From Lingula anatina (Eukaryota > Brachiopoda > Lingulata > Lingulida > Lingulidae): a stretch of DNA of 64,000 nucleotides. Made by a program: the position numbers and the translations under genes. A model generated the notes under the pieces. That model was not told the DNA's origin. It saw nothing but the letters and a program-made list of their open reading frames with translations, and did no database searches. The stretch lies in assembly GCF_001039355.2 (NCBI RefSeq), contig NW_019775442.1:178281-242280 (forward strand), written 5' to 3'. Shown in pieces: positions 11,524-23,136 of this stretch (position 1 is the stretch's first letter; every line of letters starts with the position of its first letter).

Positions 11524-12559
11524 TGTAAATATCACAACACTAGGAACTTTATGCAGAACTTACATGGTTATTACATTCAATAGCCTTATTTTCGATTTCA
11601 TATTTTTACTTTTCTTTCAGTTTAGACCGAAAGCATAGGTGTCACATGTTAGTTGTCAAACTTAAGGTATGTTGTTTCTCTTAGTCCTATAACTGATTTT
11701 CGTTTTAGGGTCACTAGCGTCATTTCCACTGGTACTTGGACATTCATCTAGATGACATAAATGAAAGAAGACACATTGACTTCGTAATCCAGAGAGCAAA
11801 ACTGCACTAAAATACCGAGAAACAATCTGAACTATAAGATATCACGAATGAAGCAAGGCGGGATTTCTGGTCGGTCAGTATAAATTCGGGGGATACAGTT
11901 TGTAATCTTAGGCCTAGAAAACGAAGACAACAAAGAATTTTAATAAGAGAGCTCTTCTTTATTTTTGACTGTGACGCAGACGTAGGTTGGACAACCAAGA
12001 ACTGGTGCGTTTCTTTGGAGTTTTCCAAGTCCTGGCAGCTGAACTTGTTCTGTGCTTTGACCAAATTGTCACAAACCAAAACGGCGGCATTGACAAGAGC
12101 GGGTTTAGACTCTTGAATTGGCGGATTATGCAAGTTTTCTGGGGTGCAGAAAGCGTGGCGCCCTTTAAGTATCGTTTACAATTACCAGAGGTACCTACTA
12201 TAGGTTTTGTCAATTTGCCGACTTATCTTAACTTGTAGGCCTACAGAAATCACAATAAATAAATCAAGATAAAGTCTATTGGTAAAAAAAATGCAATTCA
12301 TTATCTTCGTTTTTTTTCCTTTGTTTTGTTGGTCTATTGGGTTTTTATCAAAAGATTTGAATTTCAGATTTTTACCGCCCTCGTTTTTAATTAATGCTTT
12401 AATTAATGCTTTGCTGAGGAAGGGTGGCTTTGAATCAATGGAGTACGATTGTTTATATTGTTATTGTTATTATGTGTTTGAAAGCGAAAAGGGTCTTATG
12501 ATTTTATGAGAAGAGCGCGTTCGTCAAGGGGCACAATTGTACATTGTCTGACTAAGACT
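11521..12559. other. No recognised gene
   Basis: Open frames on both strands at 11807-12240 show no family signature I recognise. I treat the stretch as non-coding or unidentified. Confidence 0.4.
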
Positions 12560-12814
12560 GGGTCCCCACACCTAGATCGATCTAACAGGATCGATCCATA
12601 TCCGAGGGGTTTCTCTCTAAATTGCTTTCAGCTTAAGCGGCTTAGATGTCTGGCACTCCTACTGAAGCTGCTAAACGATAATCAATTACCCTCTAGCAGC
12701 TTCAGTGGGTGTGACAGACATCTAAGCCACTTAAATTGATTACAATTTAGCGAGGATCCCCTCGGAGATAGATCGATCCACAGTTAGTACGATATGGGGT
12801 CTGGGAATGGTCCC
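12560..12814. mobile_element. Hairpin MITE (AGATCGATC family)
   Basis: The whole segment is an imperfect palindrome centred near 12680. Paired landmarks are GGATCGATC with its inverse, TCCGAGGGG with CCCCTCGGA, CGGCTTAGATGTCTG with CAGACATCTAAGC, and TGAAGCTGCTA with TAGCAGCTTCA. It encodes nothing. A relative sits at 33305-33510. Confidence 0.8.
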
Positions 12815-13194
12815 ATAGCTGGCTGGGGTCTTGGCCAGTGCAAACACATGTATGTTTCACTGGATTTCATTCATTTGTGAATGTATACGTAAGTATAAAA
12901 AAATCAGACAATTCTTTGGTTCACTTAGCATTTTGTTCAAAAGTGCAAATTCAAATTATTTTCAGCTTTGTACTTTTACAGACTAAATCTTAATTAAAAA
13001 TCTTTATTTAAAACATTTGAATCCACTTTTGATTACTTTCTCAAATTTCCGATGATTCTGATTTTTTTGTATCTCTTTAAAATCTCCCCTCCCCCATCCA
13101 AAAATGAATAAATAAATAACTAATAAGGTCTGATTGCCTTCTCGCTGACAACTTCGTTTGCAGCGGCATTAACATTGTGCTTGCACCTGTTTCG
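12815..13194. other. Non-coding, nothing recognised
   Basis: AT-rich sequence without supported features. Confidence 0.4.
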
Positions 13195-13775
13195 TTACAG
13201 AGATGAACATCACTTCTGGCCAGTTTATAACTCAAGGCAAGCTAATTTGCATATAAGAAAAAATGCAGTATTTTTCTTGATTTTGAGTTGTTTACACATT
13301 TCCCATTATCCTTAAAAGCGTTGTCCTTTATGTTAAAAAAACTTTGAAAGATTTGATCGACACGCTCTGTTTATTAATCAAACCAATGTGAAAAAAGCTT
13401 TCATATCACAGGCGTGAATCAGGTTTCTACGTCCAAGTCATATAATTAATTTTTGTTAAAAGGCGCCAATAACTGCACTTGCCCAAAGTAGGTCAATTGC
13501 CTGTATAAAAATCCTATACGATTATTGATTTTGTGTTTGGACGTTTTTTGGGGGAAACACAAAAAAGAAAATTATCAAGATGCCAGAAAAATATATGGGA
13601 CTCTTGGAATCACTGAAAAGCATAGCATATTGAAAACTTTTTAAAGGACGAAAAACTGGTCAAGTTCTCTAGTTTTGCGCCGTAAAATTTTACAGGCATC
13701 TTGGCAGAATCTATAATTATTATTTCACCTGTCTCTCCCCGAAATGTTGCAGACCGCGTTAATTGTTTCGCTGTA
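13195..13775. repeat. Diverged non-coding repeat, copy 1
   Basis: This block aligns along most of its length with 19570-20125. Shared landmarks are CTAATTTGCATATAAGA, TAGGTCAATTGCCTGTATAA, TACGATTATTGATTT, ATCAAGATG.CAGAAAAA and CAGACCGCGTTAA. No terminal inverted repeats or coding frame are visible, so it may be an old segmental duplication or an unnamed repeat. Confidence 0.65.
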
Positions 13776-14079
13776 CGTGGGATATATATATATAGGAACC
13801 AGCAAACGATACTGTGAAAGGAACAAGGGGCAGGGTTGGGTGGATGAAGGGAGGGGGGCTTACTCCCGTCACTCTTTCCAGTCACATCAGTCTTTAGAGC
13901 TGGACGCGTTGGGAGGGGGGGGGGATTTTTATGTCGCGTGAATATATTCATGTCATTCAAATGAAAGAGATGGTGTCTATTTCTTTGTTAAAAAAGACCG
14001 CGTCACAGTGTCATACAGTGAAAACGAACCCATGCCCGGTTTGTACATTGTGGGTGTACCAGCAAAGAAGGCAGGTGTT

Positions 14080-14581
14080 CAGGGGCGGATCCAGGATTTT
14101 TTGAAGGGGGGTCCGCGGATGCAAAGCCGACCCTTCCCCCCCCTCTCCCCCCCCCTTTCCCACTGGGCGGGGGGGGGGGGGGGGGGGGGGGTGGGGGCCC
14201 CCCCAAAATTTTTTTTCGGTTTGGGGTATTTTTCATTTATCAAAAATTTTAAGAAAAAGGGGGGACCGAAAATGGAGGGGGGGGGGGGACCCCCCCCCNG
14301 GTTTCAATGTCCCATTGGCATGTGAAATGTGATATCCACCGGTAGATAACGTTCGTGTTGCATTCGGTTAGGAGTAACCGCCCTCCCCCCCCCCCCCCCC
14401 CCCCCCCCCCCTTTCCCCCGGGGGGGGGGGGGGGGGGGGGGGGGGGGTTGGGGCCCCACTGAAATATTTTTTACGGTTTGGGACTATGATTCAGTTAGTC
14501 AAAATTCTAAGTACAAGAGGGGACCAGAAATCGAAGGGCGGGTCGTGACCCCCCTGACCCCTCCCTCTAAATCCGCCACTG
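14080..14581. mobile_element. MITE with CAGGGGCGGATCCAGG ends, probably composite
   Basis: The left end CAGGGGCGGATCCAGGA and right end AATCCGCCACTG match the element at 890-1114. The interior holds two tandem versions of the body (each with CGGTTTGGG, AAAATTTTAAG or AAAATTCTAAG and GGGGACC) separated by about 70 bp, plus very long G and C runs and an N at 14299. It is either an element inserted in another of the same family or an assembly artefact in homopolymers. Confidence 0.65.
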
Positions 14582-14808
14582 GATGTTGTTGTAAATTACT
14601 GGCCGGTCAATTAGAACAAAATTATGAAATCGAAGTTTGGATAAAATATACACACACTGGACAATAGAAGTGTCACCCCCTAAATCAGAGTAATCAAAGT
14701 AGGCAGATCTTGGGTAGTTATAATGCCTGGTCTACTTATAATGTGACTAATGAGTAAAAAATCGCTGTACCATGGAATTGTATTGTTGGTCTTGCACATG
14801 TACAGCAA

Positions 14809-16012
14809 ATGTTATTCCTGTCTTCATCCAATGTGGCAAGATACAGGCAATTATCTAACGATTATAGACATCAAGTTATTAACCTGAAGAGGCGGAATAT
14901 AAGCAATGTCAGAATATCGATACAGTTGAATTGTTCAGTCAGAACCATGCAAAGGGTCTGGTCTCGGTATAGAAACACTGGATCAAGAGACAAATTGCCT
15001 CTGATGGGTCGTCCAAGAAAAACTACTGGCCGTGAAGTCCGACGGCTGATTTTAATGTCCAGGTTGTCAAGGCTCGACACTGCTTGTCAGTTGACAACAC
15101 AGTGGAACAAATTCACACATAAGAATCTGTCTGTGAAAACATGCTCAGAGTGTACAGCAGGGTAGCAAGACTGAAACCTCTTATATCGTTACAAAACAGG
15201 CAACGTAGAGTGAACAAGGGCCAACAGGATCTGGAACTGGACAGTGCATGGCAATTGGTCCTATATAATGTTTTCTGATGAGTGTCACTTTGATCTGATC
15301 TCTGATGACAGACGGGTCCGTTGCTGGCGAACTGCTGGTAAAGCATTTGAACAACATGCACTGAATTTTCGAACCCGGAGCAGCATATCCATCATGGTGT
15401 GGTGCTGCATCAGCATCAATGGCGTGTGTGATGGAAACATGAATCACCAGAAATACACACAATCGATGTTTTGGAGTCAGGCTTGCTACCATCTATTACT
15501 AACATGTTTGGTGACAGGAATTATCCATTTGTTCACCAGGATGACAATGCTCCTTGTCACAGACCCAGAGCAGTTGATGATTGGTTTGACCAACAGGACA
15601 TTCGCAGGGTGATGAGGCCTGCCTAGAGTCCGGATGCAAACATAATAGAAAATGTGTGGAATGATATCTCAAAACTTAACAAATGCCCGTCCAACCAGCA
15701 GACAAATAAAACTCTGTTAGATTCAATGTTTCATGCTTGGGCCAGCATAAGCCCTGAACGCATCAGACAACAGGCCCGTAGCCAGCAATTTCAAATGGGG
15801 GGTTCGTTTTCTGAAAATGTGGACCTTTTACCACAAAAACCTTCATGTACCTAGATCAAATTTTATCCAAAGTGGACCTTTTCCCAGCAAAAAGGGCAGT
15901 TCTTTTGAACCCCCCGAACCCCCCTGGCTACGGGCCTGGACAATTATATGAATCCTTGCCTCGCAGACTGGCAGTTATTATTTGGTTACGTGGCTATGTT
16001 ATTAAGTACTAA
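14809..16012 (+). pseudogene. Tc1/mariner DDE transposase, inactivated
   Basis: The N-terminal part has a helix-turn-helix (LSNDYRHQVINLKRR, then CSVRTMQRVWSRYR) and a GRPRKT basic motif. The catalytic region is recognisable as FSDECHF for the first Asp, QDDNAPCH in another frame for the second, and SPDANIIENVW for the third. Inactivation comes from a stop after 15160, frameshifts between 15165 and 15244 and near 15530, a TAG in place of the expected Trp just before SPDANII, and the MITE at 15771-15938, which splits off the last ~23 codons (LYESLPRRL to the TAA at 16010-16012). The nuclear cut-and-paste role is known for the family; this copy cannot make it. Confidence 0.9.
15771..15938. mobile_element. 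168-bp MITE with CAGGCCCGTAGCCAG ends nested in the Tc1 transposase
   Basis: The ends CAGGCCCGTAGCCAG and CTGGCTACGGGCCTG are inverted repeats, and GACAA at 15766-15770 and 15939-15943 is the 5-base target duplication. The interior repeats a GTGGACCTTTT motif. Removing it rejoins the transposase frame. A truncated relative is at 24161-24282. Confidence 0.93.
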
Positions 16013-16489
16013 TTTTGGACTTGAAACTGCATATCTTGGTAGAATGTATATTCTGTTCTCATTTTGTGTTTTTTTGTGAAATTTGATGTTAATAAAATGA
16101 TACCAGGAGCATATCATTCCACAGTCATTTATCTCCCCCAAAGTATTGGTTCAGTAGGGGTGACACTTCTATTGTCCAGTGTGTGTAGAATCCTAATACA
16201 GTATTGGGTCTAGCAATGATACGTATAGATTACCTTTGAAAAACACAAATTTAAAGATTAGCTATTATTTAATACCTCTTGGCTTTTTAAAAGGATAACA
16301 ACTCTTCGTATGCGATTCATATTTCACAATAAACAACTTATAGAAATATAATAATTTTTTAACCACCAAACGGCTGTTATCGCAATTATTCTGGAATCTT
16401 TGCTTGCTGTCGGACAACGTTATCTCCATAGATGACTATCCTCTGTAAAAATCTCTTAAGAGATTAGGCCTATAACAAATAACCAAACT

Positions 16490-16595
16490 TTTTTATTAAA
16501 AAAAACAGGGACTAAGTGTGGATGTCGGAACAGATTCATTAACCACTGGTTTTGAATTGTCATTTACCCCAGGAAAATCTATTTTTATTGGTATT
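16490..16595. repeat. Dispersed repeat fragment, copy 1
   Basis: Matches 34435-34550 over about 100 bp, with GGGACT, GATTCATTAACCA and GAAAAT landmarks shared. Identity unknown. Confidence 0.55.
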
Positions 16596-17131
16596 TGATG
16601 GAAGTGTCAATTCAAGTTTTTCTTTCCTATTACCTATATCTATTTTCTTCCAGTTCCAGTAACTAAACATTGTATATTCAGGGTCTTTGAATTGACCGCA
16701 ATACGAGTCGCTAACAAAAACATGTAGCCCGAAGGACATTTTCACCAGGGGCGCCCTTGTGCGTCTCTGCGGCCGTACCTGAACAGTCTATGCATCCCGG
16801 TGGATATTCCCTTACAGTCGGCTGATTATCCATAAAACAACCCCTAATCCTAGGATATACCATTCCAGCAATTACAAGACACGGGCATTTTTCTTTAATA
16901 AGAAATACATGTACCATACAGTAGGTGTATGTAGAACTGCTCTCGTCCGCTGTTAAGGCGGGGATCCACACCGTCTTCGACCGTGTTATTTACTGAGTGT
17001 TCAGTGAAATCGTATATTTATCATGATGTCCAAATGTTTTAACGTTTACCTTTAAAAAGTTAAATACAGACTGTGGGTCCGCTATCACTCCTTACGACAG
17101 CGGTGATATCAGCGTATATTATTCAAATTTA

Positions 17132-17162
<31 letters not shown>

Positions 17163-17390
17163 TGTTTTTTTTTTTTTGGGGGGGGAGTACCCTGTAACAG
17201 GGCTGCAGATTAATTATGTGTACTTTATGTGTACTTTTCTCTAATGGAGAAATTTGCCATGTATTACCCCGAAACATATCTGTTTTAACATATAAATATA
17301 TGAAAATATATTTATCTGAAAAAAATCAATATGTGGCCCTGGTAGAAGGTCAGAGATTTTAGGTACATTTGTGTGTTCAGAAAAAAACAT
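16596..17390. other. Non-coding, with a (TTG)n tract
   Basis: A (TTG)n tract lies at about 17132-17162, followed by T and G homopolymers. No gene was recognised. Confidence 0.5.
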
Positions 17391-17401
17391 TTTTTTCTGT
17401 T

Positions 17402-17404
17402 ATG

Positions 17405-17435
<31 letters not shown>

Positions 17436-17462
17436 CGCGTGCGTGTGCGTGCATAGGGGGTG

Positions 17463-17493
<31 letters not shown>

Positions 17494-17506
17494 CATAGGG
17501 GGTGGG

Positions 17507-17545
<39 letters not shown>

Positions 17546-17562
17546 CATAGGGGGTGGGGAGT
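17402..17562. repeat. Compound GT microsatellite with a GCATAGGGGGTGGG insert unit
   Basis: Three GT blocks are each followed by GCATAGGGGGTGGG, so a minisatellite-like unit of GT run plus G-rich box has expanded. The ORFs across it (VCVCVC and HTHTHT) are repeat artefacts. Confidence 0.9.
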
Positions 17563-18299
17563 CTGGTGCACAATAATAAAAGAGTTCTGATGATAGACCA
17601 TATATCGATCTTCACAAATACATTTTGAGCCTTACTTAATGAACACATGACAAAGTTTTTTCATCATATAATGTTCGTTTTCATTTCTTACACTGCTATT
17701 TTACTTCCTTACACTGAAAAAACTTTACCTAGACCCTGTCAAACAATAAATATTTCCGACTGAATCCTTTTCAATTTAGAAACAGAAATAGGCCTATAAA
17801 TGACATAGTCCTATTATTAGATATACATGTAGATCCAGTCCTACAGCACACTGTATAGCGGGAATAGCGCAAATTTGGTGAAGATTAAAAGTCACCGTTG
17901 GTTGGAAACGCTTTAATACAACTTTACAGATTCGTGGTCAAAATATTTACGTGTAAATTGCTATAAGAAATTCCAACGCTGACAATAATAACCATTCAAT
18001 ATCATTTAATGTTCACTCGTTGTTTGCTCAGGTTTATTCTGACGATCTGTGGGGAATCCCACTCTTTGATCTCAAACCAAAACAAAGCGTTCTTGAACAT
18101 AGCTTCTTTTAAAATCAGATTAACAAACAAGACGACTTAACTTCTTTAGACTTTACACAACGTAATAACAAGAACACAAACTATAAACAAATACAATATG
18201 TGAAATTACCTAAAATGTTTGTGAATTTTTTAGTGTCAACGATATGCAGCAAGTCGCAACCACCACAAAACGCAGTCCGTCAAGAGAGCGCCTGTTAAG

Positions 18300-18495
18300 C
18301 CCCATTTACACTGTGCGGCGACCTGCGCCACGTTTGGGAAAAAAATACTTTACGTGCCCACAACTGGCCGATCATTGAGGATTCATTCTGCAACTAAAGC
18401 GATGTTTGTGCCTCCTTTCTACGACCACGGTGATGCCAGTTTTATGGTGACACAAAGGACGCATTTATTGGTCGCCGTACAGTGCAAAGGGGGGG
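18300..18495. mobile_element. Small MITE
   Basis: The left end CCCCATTTACACTGTGCGGC and the right end, inverted CCCCCTTTGCACTGTACGGC, are near-matching inverted repeats of about 24 bp. It has no coding content. The exact edges are uncertain because of the G run. Confidence 0.65.
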
Positions 18496-19129
18496 TTAGC
18501 GATGCGCTGCAAACGGCATATTACATTTACAGAATGGAAGTAAAGGCTTTTTTTATAAAAAAAGTTCAATTTACTTACATCTAAAGAAAGGTGGTTGTGC
18601 AGGGGAGTGGATAGAAAAATTTGAGTTTTTTTTTTCAGTATATGCGATGAAATATACTTATATATCTACTCAAAATTCAAGTGAAATAAATGAATGCTTT
18701 CAATAGCTGGAGATATGTTGCCAAATCCAACTTGAGCTTATTCACAACCTTACTACAGACTTGTTCTCCGCATTTAAACGGTAATAGTAGATGAAACGCA
18801 TTTTGATTCAATCCAAATAATTAATTGTTTCCTGAAAAATTCAATATCCGCACAAGTCTGTGAAAAATTTAATTCTAAACCAAGGACATTGGTGAGAAGT
18901 GCGTGATTGGATTATTATCAGTTTGTATAATCAAAAACTGTCTTTAAAATTTCCTTTTGAACCACTACGATAAAGAACTGTAGTGTCCGACAAGCTTTTA
19001 AACTCTGAAATCTTTTTACTTCTGAATATTTTGACTGTATCTTTTTTTTTTCTTTTTTGTCTTAATTTTTTTCGAAATATCCCAATAAAAGTCAAATCTT
19101 TTCGATCACAAATAAAGAGAAATGCAGTC

Positions 19130-19279
19130 CAGGGCCGTAGCCTCCGGGGGGGCAGGGGGGGCAGCTGCCCCCCCTGGAATTAGGAATTTTACACACCACA
19201 CCCACCCCCCTCGGTAGCTTCGCCCCAAGTTGTGTCCGCTTACTGCCCCCCCTGGCATTTTGCTCAGGCTACGGCCCTG
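19130..19279. mobile_element. 150-bp MITE with CAGGGCCGTAGCC ends
   Basis: The inverted ends CAGGGCCGTAGCC and GGCTACGGCCCTG are flanked by CAGTC at 19125-19129 and 19280-19284, a clear 5-base target duplication. It belongs to the same family as the truncated end at 1-29. The 5-base target and CAGG end are shared with the MITE at 15771-15938. Confidence 0.93.
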
Positions 19280-19569
19280 CAGTCAAAATAGTTTTCCACT
19301 TTCACTCCCTTGGAAACCTTAGACACGCGGTTTATTACTGAAGTATCATAATGAATTTATACTGTCCTTAGGCATCGTTATGGGTCTAATTTTACTCAAA
19401 AAACCGTGCCGTCTGCGACGCAACTCCTATGCGCGTATATTATCTATTCTTGGCGCGTGGAACGATTGTGTTAGTGCAGTAATTATCTTTCTCAACAGGT
19501 GGCATGGGCAGTTGTGAATTTTTTTTCAATCACCAAGATCGTCAAGGCCATTATCTGAAATAAAACAAG

Positions 19570-20125
19570 TCTCTGATATGAACGTCACTTCCGGCAAGCC
19601 ATATATTACTTCAGGGGACCTAATTTGCATATAAGATAAAAAATGCATTTTTTTTTTCTTGTATTTGGGTTTGTCTGCAATTTTTTTCATTATTTTGAGT
19701 AATGCCACCTTTTGCTCACAAACTGGGACACATTTGGTCCAATACGCTGTTTGTTAATTATGTAATTAGAAATAACTTTCATAACACAGACGTATATCAC
19801 GTTTTCACTCTAAAGACATAAAACTCGATGTTAGCTGCATGGGTATAAAAGTAGGTCAATTGCCTGTATAAAATTGCCATACGATTATTGATTTTTCAGT
19901 GTGGACCGTTTTAGGGGGAGAAGAAGTGGGAGAGGTATCAAGATGTCAGAAAAAATATTTTGGTTGCATGGAGTACCTGAAAGCAGAGTATATTGCAAAT
20001 TTATGACGAAAAGAACAAAACTAGCCCAATCTCTAGTTTTACCATGCAGAACTTTATAAAACGTCAATCCCTTCTGTATTTCATCTGACTCTCCCTAAAA
20101 TATTTCAGACCGCGTTAACTGTTCA
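19570..20125. repeat. Diverged non-coding repeat, copy 2
   Basis: Partner of 13195-13775 in the same orientation. The best-kept core is TAGGTCAATTGCCTGTATAA followed by TACGATTATTGATTT at about 19851-19893. Confidence 0.65.
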
Positions 20126-20848
20126 GCTCCCGGGAAGCGCGGAGCATCCAGCGTGGTGGCAGGCGCAGGTGCTCTGCAGACGACACATTGCATTCACAAG
20201 AAGGGGTAAAGGTATTTTAGGGAAATGTTGTATTTAATTACATGTGGCGAATAACGTGATAAAGGAAAGAAAATGGACTTATTTGAATTTATATGGACTA
20301 ATTTCAATAAAAGATACTGATATTTCTTCTCAAAATTGGTAGAATGAAAAAACGCAAAAGGATATAACCTATCTCCCCTAAGAACCCTTCCATGGCACAT
20401 CCTATCCTTGAGCTTTTGAACCTTTCACACTCCTACACACGTCGAGTTGTGTGGTATCAGTAGACAGGGGGCGTATTCGGGGTGGGGTGGGGGGGGGAGA
20501 GAGAATTCTAATGTGACCGTTCTTGTTCAACAAGTCTTGATATTTCTGTTTTGATTATACTATAGCATAATTTTGGGGTTCTTGCACAGTATTACATACA
20601 GTTTTATACATGGTTTTATACATGTTATATTTTATACAATAAACCATTTTATTTTAAATGATACACCTGAGTTAAGAGCGTTGGCAGTTTTGTATCCAAA
20701 CCCACAGCTGTTGATTTTGCTGGTCTGCACAATCCGTGCTTCACTATAATTTAGATCTGATTCGTTTTCTTTTATTATGGGTTAGCTGGGACAAACATAG
20801 ACGTACAACTTCAAGCATTGGGTTTAGCTTCCCCCCCCCCCTTCTCGC

Positions 20849-20890
<42 letters not shown>

Positions 20891-21940
20891 GGAGGTTGTA
20901 TGTCGTTTTCACGAACTCCTGCCATGTCTTGACACGGTATTGATATCATTAAAAATTAATTGTAACGCTTTTTAAGTCGTTTTGCTTCAAAATCATGAGT
21001 GTGTATGTGTTAATTTAATTCCATTTGCTTGAAGCTGTATTTGTCGTTCAGATTTCATTTTAAATGATTCTGCCTTCGTTTTTATCATTATTTTTTTACT
21101 TGTATTAATTCTGAAAAGTAAAATTTGTGACTTCCAGGAAACAATAGCTTCGTTATAGATAGACTCATCTAGATTTGTTCATGATTTTTTAAATCAGTGG
21201 CAATACCGCTAACAAGAATGCCTTTAACCCGTTCTCTAGTGCGATATTTCCTACGTTAGCGCTTTTATTTGCGGTTTTGATGTGCACTGTTTGAACTTCG
21301 CGCTTCGGACTTCGACTGAAGTACAGGGTGACAAAATAATAATAAAAATAAAATGATTTAAATAAAATAAAATAAAATAAAATAAAATAAGCAGAAACTA
21401 TATTTTTTATGAAATCCTAGAGAGGTCCATCAAATTTTAGGAAATTTGCTGGACTTTCAATATGTGTATGATCATTCCCAAAAAAAAATTCCGTTATCTT
21501 GGTCACTTTTGCATGAAAGTCATATTTAAAAAAACAGTTCTCGCTCAGAGAACGATTTATTCGAACAAGCTAGAATAGTTTCAGGGTTGCCTAGCCCGCA
21601 TCTGTTAGCGTTTAACTAATTAGGCCACGTCTTTAACCCAGGGCTGCTTAATCAACTAATAGACAAAGGGCGCCAGTCTAATTAAAGCTCCATCAAAGCG
21701 TAAATATTTTATTGCCCCATAGCTGTTGCTTATCTTCTCGCGCTCACTATGTTGATCAGTAGATGCGCCTTGGTCAGAGAAAAACGACGTCCGGAATCAG
21801 CAGATACAGTAAAGCGGTGAAACACTGGTTACAGCGTACACGGACTTAACCTGGTTAAACCGAAAAATTCACAGGTACTGTTAAAGATTTATATCCTCCT
21901 TTTATATATCGTTATCCCCGCAGAAGAATTTTCTCTACGG
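20126..21940. other. Non-coding, with GT and AAAAT microsatellites
   Basis: (GT)n at about 20851-20888 and (AAAAT)n at about 21358-21390. No gene was recognised. Confidence 0.55.
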
Positions 21941-21950
21941 ATTCTCCACG

Positions 21951-22045
21951 TTGGCCCACCCACCACAGACAACAAAAGCTCGGTAGTAATAATGGGCGAC
22001 TCTTTTATACGTAGGTTGAAAAGTCTCATAACTACAAGTAGTAGT
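21951..22045 (+). pseudogene. SGNH/GDSL hydrolase block I fragment
   Basis: One frame reads SSVVIMGDSFIRRLK, where GDS fits the block I catalytic Ser of SGNH hydrolases. Stops and an N (22059) end the similarity within about 30 codons. In invertebrate genomes such fragments are commonly parts of mobile elements; that origin is inference. The C-terminal block of such an enzyme appears on the minus strand at 26306-26536. Confidence 0.45.
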
Positions 22046-22830
22046 AGGTCTTTGAGTANGATTCTAACGGGTTTGTTGGGAACTTATTAAACCTCATGTG
22101 TCGATCTCGCTTAGGCCCTACTGGTTATTGTAGCAGCGGGACAAAAAGCACGTAAACCCAGCCATGGTTTCGACATGGCAGGACTCCTCTACCTACAATG
22201 CAATTTCCATTTCCGGAAAAGATGAAAAAGGTCTACACGTCATTACCGAATTCCTCAACATCAACCAATCACGGTTATTACTTATGAAAGTAAAACGAGG
22301 TTAGCAGTTAGGGGAATTCCCTGAACTTCCCCATAAGTGGGACTTTTATTGAGTCTAAATTATACCGTAACACTTAATATACTCGCCAAAATGGCGACTT
22401 GCATCATAAATTTCACACGCCAGATTTAATTTGCTGGCGAGTGCGAGTGTCAAACGCTGCTACAACGGTAAAATTAGCGGTCCACCTAAAATACAGTACG
22501 AAAACCGCTGTAGTAATCGGAGTTTTTTCCTTCCTCCACCTGGTCTGCTCTTCATGTGCCAAGATAGGCCACCACAGGTGAGTCAGTCAGGCCATAGTCA
22601 GGCCAGGTACTGTAGAGACAGCACGCCCCCTGCAGGAGATCGTCTACATTGTGACATCATAACTGCCACGCATCCGTTGTCTCAGATCTCCCGAATCGGA
22701 CGTGCTACGATCGACGATCTCTACAATTCTCAAGGAGCCTAACAATAGCAACAGTGATCACTCGCCAAATTCAGTAAGTAGACAAAGTGAACCCTTTAAC
22801 ACGACACAGTGAATACTTTACCACAAAAAC

Positions 22831-23039
22831 CGCGAAAACCAGAAGTTGCTCGGCGAACCTCACTATAAGCTACTAATAATCGATGTTTTCGACAAATTAC
22901 CGTAATATTTTGGTAACTTGGACCACATTACATACACCAGGACCTTTGATAGCGATGTTTCAGTGAATTGAGTAAGTAACAGCTGAGTTTTCTTGATCGG
23001 CAATCTAGCGTGGGAGCCATTGTTTGGTTAACAATTGGC
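22831..23039 (+). repeat. Left arm of an inverted repeat
   Basis: This arm is the reverse complement of 26683-26900 and of its duplicate at 30433-30650. Landmarks are CGCGAAAACCAGAAG, CTCGGCGAA, TGATAGCGATGTTTCA, GGCAATCTAGCGTGGGAGCC and ACAATTGGCA. The pairing resumes upstream at about 22471-22516 (GGTCCACCTAAAATAC), with about 315 bp of unpaired sequence between. Confidence 0.8.
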
Positions 23040-23084
23040 ATGTGTAAACAGCAGTGTCCCCTCAGGCCCACTAGATGCCATCTC

Positions 23085-23136
23085 AGGCCAGTATTGCCCT
23101 CTCAGGCCAGTAATGCTCTCTCAGGCATATGAATGT
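23085..23136. repeat. Short tandem repeat of TCAGGCCAGTATTGCCCTC
   Basis: About two and a half units of roughly 19 bp (TCAGGCCAGTATTGCCCTC, then TCAGGCCAGTAATGCTCTC, then TCAGGC). Confidence 0.7.

Larger units (their letters stand above)
14651..16185 (+). mobile_element. Tc1/mariner element, about 1.5 kb
   Basis: Inverted terminal repeats beginning CACACACTGGACAATAGAAG bound the element, and each end is flanked by TA (14649-14650 and 16186-16187), the target duplication of this superfamily. It carries a decayed transposase on the plus strand and a nested MITE at 15771-15938. Confidence 0.93.

Noticed and set aside
11807-12213. Overlapping minus-strand frames of 84-108 codons
   Set aside because: No domain, motif or splice pattern was recognised. 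Length alone is weak evidence in a 64-kb window.
14003-14325. Pro-rich and Gly-rich frames on both strands
   Set aside because: They translate the poly-G and poly-C runs of a MITE and cross an N.
17312-17648. Long frames of His-Thr or Val-Cys repeats
   Set aside because: They are translations of the GT microsatellite, with no start context or homologue.
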